Source: Costus lasius (taxonomy: Eukaryota; Streptophyta; Magnoliopsida; Zingiberales; Costaceae). From it: a stretch of 64,000 bases of DNA. The stretch covers positions 26,709,439 to 26,773,438 of the forward strand of contig CM050450.1 of the NCBI GenBank assembly GCA_027563935.2, in the 5' to 3' direction. A model generated the notes under the pieces. The model was not told the DNA's origin. It did no database searches and worked only from the letters and a program-made list of their open reading frames with translations. How positions within the stretch are numbered: the first letter of the stretch is position 1; each line of letters starts with the position of its first letter. A program made the translations under genes and the position numbers. Below are positions 56,101-64,000 of the stretch, in pieces.

Positions 56101-59100
56101 AGCCTTTTACAAAGTGATAATGGCATGAGGCTAACGCTTGCTCCTAGATCGCACAAAGCTCTCTGAAAGGACATCTCCCTAATCTGGCAGGGTATGGAGA
56201 AACTACCTGGGTCTTTAAGCTTATGAGGGAGCTTGTTCTGAATGATGGCGCTGCACTCCTCAGTAAGTGCAATAGTCTCTTGATCCTCTAGCTTCCTCTT
56301 GTTTGATAAGATGTCTTTCAGGAATTTTGCATAAGTTGGCATCTGCGAAAGAGCATCAACGAAAGGGATGTTAATATAAAGTTTCTTTAATACTTCTAAA
56401 AACTTACCAAACTGCTTGTCTAATTTAGCCTTGACAAGCCTTTGTGGAAAAGGAATCGGTGGCTTGTATGCAGGCGGTCCCACGTAGGGCCGCTCCTCTT
56501 CAGCTGGTTCAGGAGCCATCGGTGTTACATCTGAATGCGGTTCCACAGGTCCGGTAGTCAACTCATCTATCCTGTCATCAGTCGGCATCTTTGGATCTTT
56601 AAGTTGCTTGCCGCTCCGAGTGGAGATTGCATTGCAATGCTCCCTCGGGTTTACTTCTAGTTGGGATGGAAGCTTGCCTGGCGCTCTAGAAGACGAGCTA
56701 GCTTGTTGGGCTAGCTGACTCTCTAGTATTTTATTATGTGTCTCCAGGGAGTCCATCCTTGTCATCATCATCTTCATCATGTCTGTAAGTCCTTCAAGTT
56801 GCTTGCTCAGATTTGAATCATTGTTCGGCCTTGGTTGTGGTGGTGGTGCATTGTAGTTCCTAGCCTGAAATCCTGGCAGTCTGAAATTGTTCTGTTGGGG
56901 TTGCCTAAAGTTTCCTTATGGGGGCTGGGCTTGTTGTGGTGGAACTTGTCCAGGCTGAATTGGTTGAGTTGTCAGGTATGAGAAATTTGGATGGTTGCGT
57001 CATCCTAGATTGAATGTGTTGGAATATGGATTGTTGTTGGGGTTAAAATTTTCAATAGCATTCAATTTCTCAAAGTTGATCACACCCATCTGTCCATCTC
57101 CTACCTGACAATTTGTCCCTGCATGACCTACAACTCCACAGACCTCACAAGAAATAGAGTTAGTATCCATCGAATTAACAGACCAAGAATCAATCTTTCT
57201 AGACAAATTATCCACCTTAGTTGTAAGTGCAGTCAAAGAGTCAAGGTCATACTTACCTAACTTCTTGGCAGAAGTACCTCTCTCAGATATCCATTGGTGA
57301 TGATTAATCGCCATGTCCTCAAGAAGGTCATTGCATCCTTAACTCTCCTATTCATCAAAGCGCCTCCTGTTACAGCGTCCACTGTAAGTCTTGTGTTGTA
57401 ATCCAAACCGCTATAGAATGTTTGGATCAAAACCCAAGTTTCAACTCCGTGATGTGGACGCATCCTTTGGAGCTCTTTAAACCTCTCCCAAGCTTCGTAT
57501 AGGGATTCTCCATCCTTTTGCATGAAACTTGTTATCTGATTTCGCAATTGAATTGTCTTTGATGGAGGGAAGTACTTGGAGAGAAAGGTTTAAGAAAGCT
57601 CTGCTCATGTTCTTATCAAAGCAGTAGGTAGTGTGTGCAGCCAAGCTCTCGCTCTATCCCTCAAAGAGAAGGGAAACACTCGTAACCTGATAGCATCAGC
57701 AGACACACCGTTAATTTTCAACATATCACAATATTCTAGAAAAATAGAGAGGTGCATGTTGGGGTCCTCAAGAGGAGAACCACCAAATTGGTTTTGTTGC
57801 ACCATAGATAGAAGAGCAGGTTTTATTTCGAAGTTATTAGCCTCGATAGCGGGCCTAGCAATTCCTGATTGAAAACCATAAGCATAGGGAGCAGAATAAT
57901 CTTTTAGTGTCCTGTTGTTATAGTTGTTCCCCATTGGTGGTGGTACTCGGTCATTGTTCACATCAAGCTGAATGTGTTCCATCTGATTTTCTCCTTCTAG
58001 ATGGTTCATGACTTCTTTCTTCAAAATTTGATTTTACTTCCTTCTTGTTCTGAAGGTGTGCTCGATCTCTAGATCAATGTCAAAGAATGTACCTGCCCTA
58101 GAACTTCTTTGCATAAAATGGTCAGTCAAAATTATAGAGTTCTAAGACAGCAAGTAAATAAAGAGAAAAAGAAAATAGCAGTGCAGTAAAGAAAATCTAA
58201 CCTAAGGCCTAGTCTACCAATTCTCGGAAGTATGCTAATATCAACCGTTGTTCCCCGGCAATGGAGCCAAAAACTTGACACATCCCGCAAGTGCACGGTT
58301 ATGTTGAAGTAATATAAAAGATGTCGAATCCCATAGGGAACAAGGTTGAGTACCAAAAAATCTGAGTCCTAATAGCTAGGCGAATCGAAATTGGGGTTTG
58401 AAAGCAAAAATCCAAAACAAATAATCAACACTACGACGGGAGGGATTAAATATGAGAGAGAAATCGGGACCTTGGTTTCCACCACGATGACTACTTTAAT
58501 CGCACAAGGCAGATATCAGTTATTTGGATTATTGATTTGCACAAGGAATCTAACCCTAAGGTACAAGGTTCCCTCTTTCGAGTGTACACCCCAGTGTTCG
58601 GCTTAGATCGATCTCCTACTCTCGCGGTGGATCGTTCTAAGACGAACCCAATGAGTTCTTTGGCAGATTATAAGCGAAGACCAAACACTCTCGTGTCGAC
58701 GTCTCGCAAGTTTTACTAAGGGATTCCACCCTTACGATCCTTCTCTCGATATGAATCGTAACGGCTAACACATGAAAATACTCGGCCAAGGTAAAATCAT
58801 GAAATAAACACTTCAAAGTAAAATATGCTCACAACACAATCCAAATAACAGAATAAAGATAAAGTTTGCGATTAAATTCGTGAACGGGTTTCAACCAAGC
58901 CCCGAAATAGGGTTTACGCTATAATCATCATTGAAACGCTCAAAAATCTCTCTTTTAACATAGGAAGATCATAGGAAAGAGTTTCTAAGGGATAGGAGAG
59001 GATAAACCGAAGCAAATCTATAAGAATCGTGATGCTCCGATGATCCAATCTCTGAAAATCGCCTTGAACTTGTGTTGTCGCCTTGTTCTTCCGCCCATGC

Positions 59101-62100
59101 CGCTTCATCACCTGATTATCGATAATTAGGGCAAGAAAATTAGGGCTTTTATGTCCTACGCGTTCGGCTTCGAGAGAGCTTTCCATAGACACCTCACTTG
59201 CCAAAGTCGGACTCCAAACAGGTGAGAAATCATGGAAAAACTGAGTAAAGGTCGGTCTCGCGCGTGACCCTGGATTAGAATCACGTGTGAACCCCGCCGG
59301 GTTCACCTGGCCGTGATTCATTCTGTGAGGTCTGGCGAAAGAATCACGTGTGAACCCCGCCGGGTTCACCTGGCCGTGCTTTGCTCTGGACTATTTTTGG
59401 CCGAAAGGGATTCTGGTGAACCCCGCTAGGGTTCACCCGGCCGTGAAGCTATCTGTGAGTTCTGCTGGCTGGCGACTGGGATGGTGGGGTTCACCTGGCC
59501 GTATTTTTCAGGCTAACTCCATTTTGGCCCAAATTTGACGTGTAGCTTCGTTTTCGCATAAGAAATCGTCTCATGGCCTTAGAATCTCTAAAATACGTCG
59601 AAAAAGGGTGATTTCACCTGAAATTCCACAAAAACACCAAAAAATAAAGATTCCGAAGATATGAAGGAAATAAGCCTATAAAGAGTATAAAAGTGTCAAA
59701 ATAAGCCTAGATTTATCATGAAATGACCATCAAAATTACTACCAAAATGCGAGGCATCAATAACAAGGTCTTGGGTTCAATTCCGGCTCTCATTACTTAA
59801 CTTACCTATGGCAAAAAAAAAAAAAACATTCACGCAGAGCCGACAACACTTCACAGAAAGAATTATGACAGGGGTGTGATTGTTTTCATGGCCGTAATTT
59901 TTCGAAGATTATATACATAAATAATTACGACCCAGCCGTGATTATTTTCACGGCTGTAATTCTTCCAAGTTCCTTTTCTAGAATTCATAGAAATAATTAT
60001 GGCAGGGGTGTAATTTCTGTCACTGCCGTAATTTTGTCTGCCAAACTCGAGTTTGACTCCGTTTCTTGCCCAAATTGGCTCATTTTCAAGCCAAATTTTT
60101 GGGAAAACCAAACTAAGTGATGAAGAACTATATAAGCTAGCAAATGAGCAATTATTGGGGACTTTGGCAAGGATTTAATGCAAAATTGATGAAGAGGCGA
60201 GATCAAGGGCGAACGGTGGCGATCTTCACTTTCTCACCAGAAAAGCTTCATTTGTTTCGGCTAGCTAGAGCTGATCTTCATCAGGGAGCCTTGATTTTCA
60301 TCTTCCTAGTCAATTCTATTTTTATTTTGCCAATTTTGTAATCAAAACATGGACTTTTACAATGTGAACATGAACACCATGCTAGCATAACTTCTTCTTC
60401 AGGACTAGGTTGTAGCCCTCTTTGTATTATGAGTTAATTATTGATTTTCATCTTTTGAAATAATTTTGACGTAAGGGAAATATAGGAGGTGATGTAAATT
60501 CCTACACTAGGGTATAAAGTTAAATTTTGTTACTGATTTCATATGTTGTGGCAAAATCTCAAGAGGCAATAATAGTAAATTACAATGATAATGATTAAAT
60601 AAATATGCTCTCAATTTTAAGTAGAGATTCTATCAAGCGTGCCCAAAAATATAGAGCAGATACGATCATCAATAATAAGTGAAATTACCTAAATTAAGAT
60701 GCAAAAAAAATAAGGGAATTATACCTTCCTAATGGGTCGACTTCAGCTTAGAATCCAGAACCAAGACGGAACGAATCATTACCTCGTTAATCCTTACAGC
60801 CGCTTCACGTGTGCGAGAAGAGACGAGGCAGACGTTGAACCAGAATAAGGCGTTGGCGTTGGAGTAGAAGGTTGGTGTCGTCAACGTCTAATCTATCTTG
60901 AGGTGGTGCTGGTAACGTCCAAGAATTCGGTATCGAAGGTGCTAACTTGGCTGCTGGCAACGTCCAAGGATGCTAGCGTCGGTGACCAGAAGGGAGGTGG
61001 CGGACGTCGTCGGCTAGGCTGAGGGCACCTCAAGTAGTGGGTTGGAATATTGAGAGGCGTAAGGTTATGGCGTTGGAAGGGGCAAGGACGGGGCGCTCGG
61101 AGATCTATGACGAGAACTCATCATCGATAGTGGAATCGGCCTGGACGGTGTTTGAAGAGGGCAGCAGTTAGGTTGGTGCGGCTGGCGAGAGGGAAGGACA
61201 GTGCCAAAAGAAGGCGTCACCAAGGGAAGGTGGATTAGGGCTTGGCACGGTTTAGCTAGTGAACAAGAGGAGGCGGTGTGGAGTTGGCAGATTTGTTGAG
61301 GGCAGCAGACAAAATTGGGAGCGAGCGTGGATGATGACGAAATATGCGAAGATAGAGGTGGCAGATGGAAGGTGGAACACGTCGATGGTGAACGATGGTG
61401 GAGGTGGCGAGTTCGTCGACGTGAAGGGATGGAGTTTAGGGCCTTATGATATCTAGTCGACGAGTTCGGATTTGATGACGTGGATGATCTGGAAGTAGGA
61501 AGGGAAGGCACTCGGCTGGGTTTGCGCTAGGCTTTGGTTGGGAGGAGCAGGGAATTGTTGAGGTATGCGCAGATGGTAGTGGCGAACGGATGGGTAGCAG
61601 CAGACTCACAAAGCGTGGAAAGGGGTTAGTGTTTGATGAGGCTTGGCTGGCATTTGTGGAAGGTGCTGGCAACAGTCGAGGGGCGAAGGCTCTGGACGAA
61701 GATAGGGGATGGCACTTGGCTATGTTTCGGCAGGGACTCGGCTAGGAAAGAGGGGGAATCGTGGAGGAGCATCACGAACGAGACTAAACTCAGGAAGCAT
61801 TGAAAGAATACAAGCCCTCACGGCCAACACCAAGGTGCGAGAAACAATGCAATGGAAAATTTGATTAAGCCAAAAGTGATATCTCCCCTCAAGGATTACA
61901 ATGTTCATATAGACTACTCAACTAGCTAATTTTAGACAATCGTGTCCTACTAGGAGTTGTTAAAAAATTACATGCTAGAAATATAAAATGCCCTAAAATA
62001 TAACAATAAAAAAATAATTAAAATGAATTCAATTGTTCGTACGATAACGGGCAGGCTGCTGATAGGCCCCTTTAGATCTTCTGAGCCTGTCTTCTATGTC

Positions 62101-64000
62101 CGCATCAAATTTACTTGTGTTAGATTCAATTATTGTTGTGCTTATTTATATGTTGATTATTGACCATAATTTGCATGCTTAGAGATATCGCCAGAAGTAC
62201 TGAGACGTGAATTGTGGCACCGGATCTACAGTTTTAGACAAGTTGATTCGAACACGAGAGTAGTTCGAATCGGCTTGAGGGATTTTATTGATTTGTCAAG
62301 AACTCAAAGGGTTTATCTCGAGTTAATAACCACGAGAGTAGGGAATTAATTCGGATAGATACCAGATTGTACTACTGAGAGTGGGCAATCTGTACGTGCG
62401 GATAAATCTTCTTCGACACAGTAAATCCTTCTTAAGATACTTTTAATTATAAAAAGTCATGAAACATAGTGTGGTGAACCCGAAGTCCTGAATTTCCATC
62501 AAATTGATTACACCCAAAGTCTGTTTTACTCCTTTTACAGTTGAGTTAAGATAAAAAAATCACTCTTTTTCCTAAATTGTCTGGCTAGCGATGTTAAGTA
62601 GAGTTAGTACTTGGTCATTGGTCCCTGTGGGATCGATATTTTTATTACTTCGATTTGTCTGTGCACTTGCGGAACACATTAAGTTTTTGGCGCCGTTGCC
62701 GGGACCAATTTCACCAATATTGACTCATTCTAAGGATTGCTAGGCTAGATATTTTTCTGCATTTTTGTTTTCTTTTCTTTGTAATTTTTTTATATAATTC
62801 TAATTTCACCAATATTGACTCACTTGGTTTTTGTGCAGGATTTTATAGAAGCTGATTCAATCATGCAAGGATGAGTTTAGCTTTTTATGAGGATTATGGA
62901 TGTTACAATCACTATTATACTAATTGTCAATCAGATATCCCTCCTTGCTTAAATCCATCTTTAGGGCAAGTTTACACGAACGGTAACTTCAACTCATGGC
63001 CACATAATGATCTATACTCTAGTACCTATGAGCCAGATTGGAGGAATCAATTGAACTTCTTTTATGAGAATGATCCGAATTATATCTCTCAACCAAGCTT
63101 TGGACCACCTCTTGAATTTGAAGAATGGCAGTTCAATCAACCTGAGAAATCCAACATTAAGACTCTGCTTGAGAACTTCATAGTTTCCCAGACCAACCAA
63201 AATGAGGAATTCAGGCAATAATTTAGGCAGTTCAATCAACCTAAGAAATCCAACCTTGAGACACAACTTAAAAACTTTATTGCCACACAGACCAAGCAGA
63301 ACGATGATTTCAGACATCAATTCGATGATATCAGACAAGAATTTAGGCGAATTAGTGAAGCTGTCAAGAATCTGGCATCTAGTATGAAATCTATTAAAAC
63401 CTGCCAGTTGATGCTAGCGAACCAGATAGTTCAGCAGGCTAAACAATTAGAAGAGCCTCAGGCAAGTAACATCACTCCAGGTGAGGAAAATCAAAGATCA
63501 GAACCCATTGAGCAACCAAGTAATGGAGAGGAGTCAACTCCACAAAGTAGGGAACAAGAACCCGTGTACATTCCACCTCCATCATATAAGCCACCAATTT
63601 CAACTCCACAAAGGTTGGTAAAGGTAACAATTGATAAGCAATTTGGGTCATGTAGCAGTGTAGACGTCTTAGATAAAATGGTTGAGGAAACTAATGTCAC
63701 TCAAACTAGTGAGAGGAAACTAATGTCACTCAAACTAGTGAAAGCCATTTAGAAATTTGTATAATGGATGATGATGATGATGATGATAAGATGACTGAAG
63801 ATATTGTCAAGGCTTACTCTCAAGCACTTGATTTAATTCTTGCCATTGACATGCGTAAGGTAGAACCAGAAAATTCATACCATGCTGCTCTTGAGGTAAG
63901 TAAAAATCCAAAATTTGAAATTAGAACTCTTCCAAATAATGCAAGGTATGAATTTCTAGGCCTAGACTTTACTTCTTCTATAATTAATGATACAGAGGAA

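Overview
The window is flowering-plant nuclear DNA made up almost entirely of transposable elements. The evidence is hAT, Ty1/copia, Ty3/gypsy chromovirus and Athila-like coding motifs, plant tRNA-Met and tRNA-Asp primer binding sites, a plant-type RING-H2 ubiquitin-ligase remnant, and nested LTR insertions with 5-bp target duplications. Species cannot be fixed from the sequence. I found no intact ordinary host gene. The only host-type gene is a RING-H2 reading frame on the minus strand (5453-6026), broken by one frameshift inside the RING.

Layout. 1-3582: 3' part of a decayed hAT transposon. 3583-5452: unassigned, with a GC-rich block. 5453-6131: RING-H2 pseudogene and its TATA box. 6132-16472: AT-rich DNA with a roughly 1.1-kb tandem duplication. 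Its second copy is split by an Athila-like solo LTR (9384-16072, target duplication GGGCC), itself split by a non-autonomous LTR element on the minus strand (9693-14850, CCCAG). 16473-29456: a gypsy element on the minus strand that keeps only gag and protease remnants; its right LTR is split by an almost intact copia element with apparently identical LTRs (20010-29129, CGTAC). 29623-44605: a tandem array of decayed copia elements sharing LTRs. One leader is split by an aberrant chromovirus (33600-37031, CTTAG) whose two ends are inverted copies of the same LTR end. 44606-46640: two tandem-repeat arrays. 46802-47179: copia integrase fragment. 47791-59826: a tRNA-like SINE candidate split by an Athila-like element on the minus strand (47834-59759, ATAAC) carrying gag, protease, RT, RNase H, integrase and an Athila-type third ORF. 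59827-62109: LTR-like non-coding DNA. 62110-64000: LTR end, primer binding site and a deleted Athila-like gag/pol, running off the window.

How it works together. The genes are retroelement polyproteins, not a host pathway. Target duplications give a relative order: each inner element is younger than its host, and the copia at 20010-29129 looks youngest. Most older coding regions carry stops of the type produced by C-to-T decay at methylated cytosines. The most unusual features are the chromovirus with two identical inverted ends, a tandem array whose units form hairpins with covarying arms, and families of short palindromes in the LTRs and leaders of several unrelated retrotransposons.
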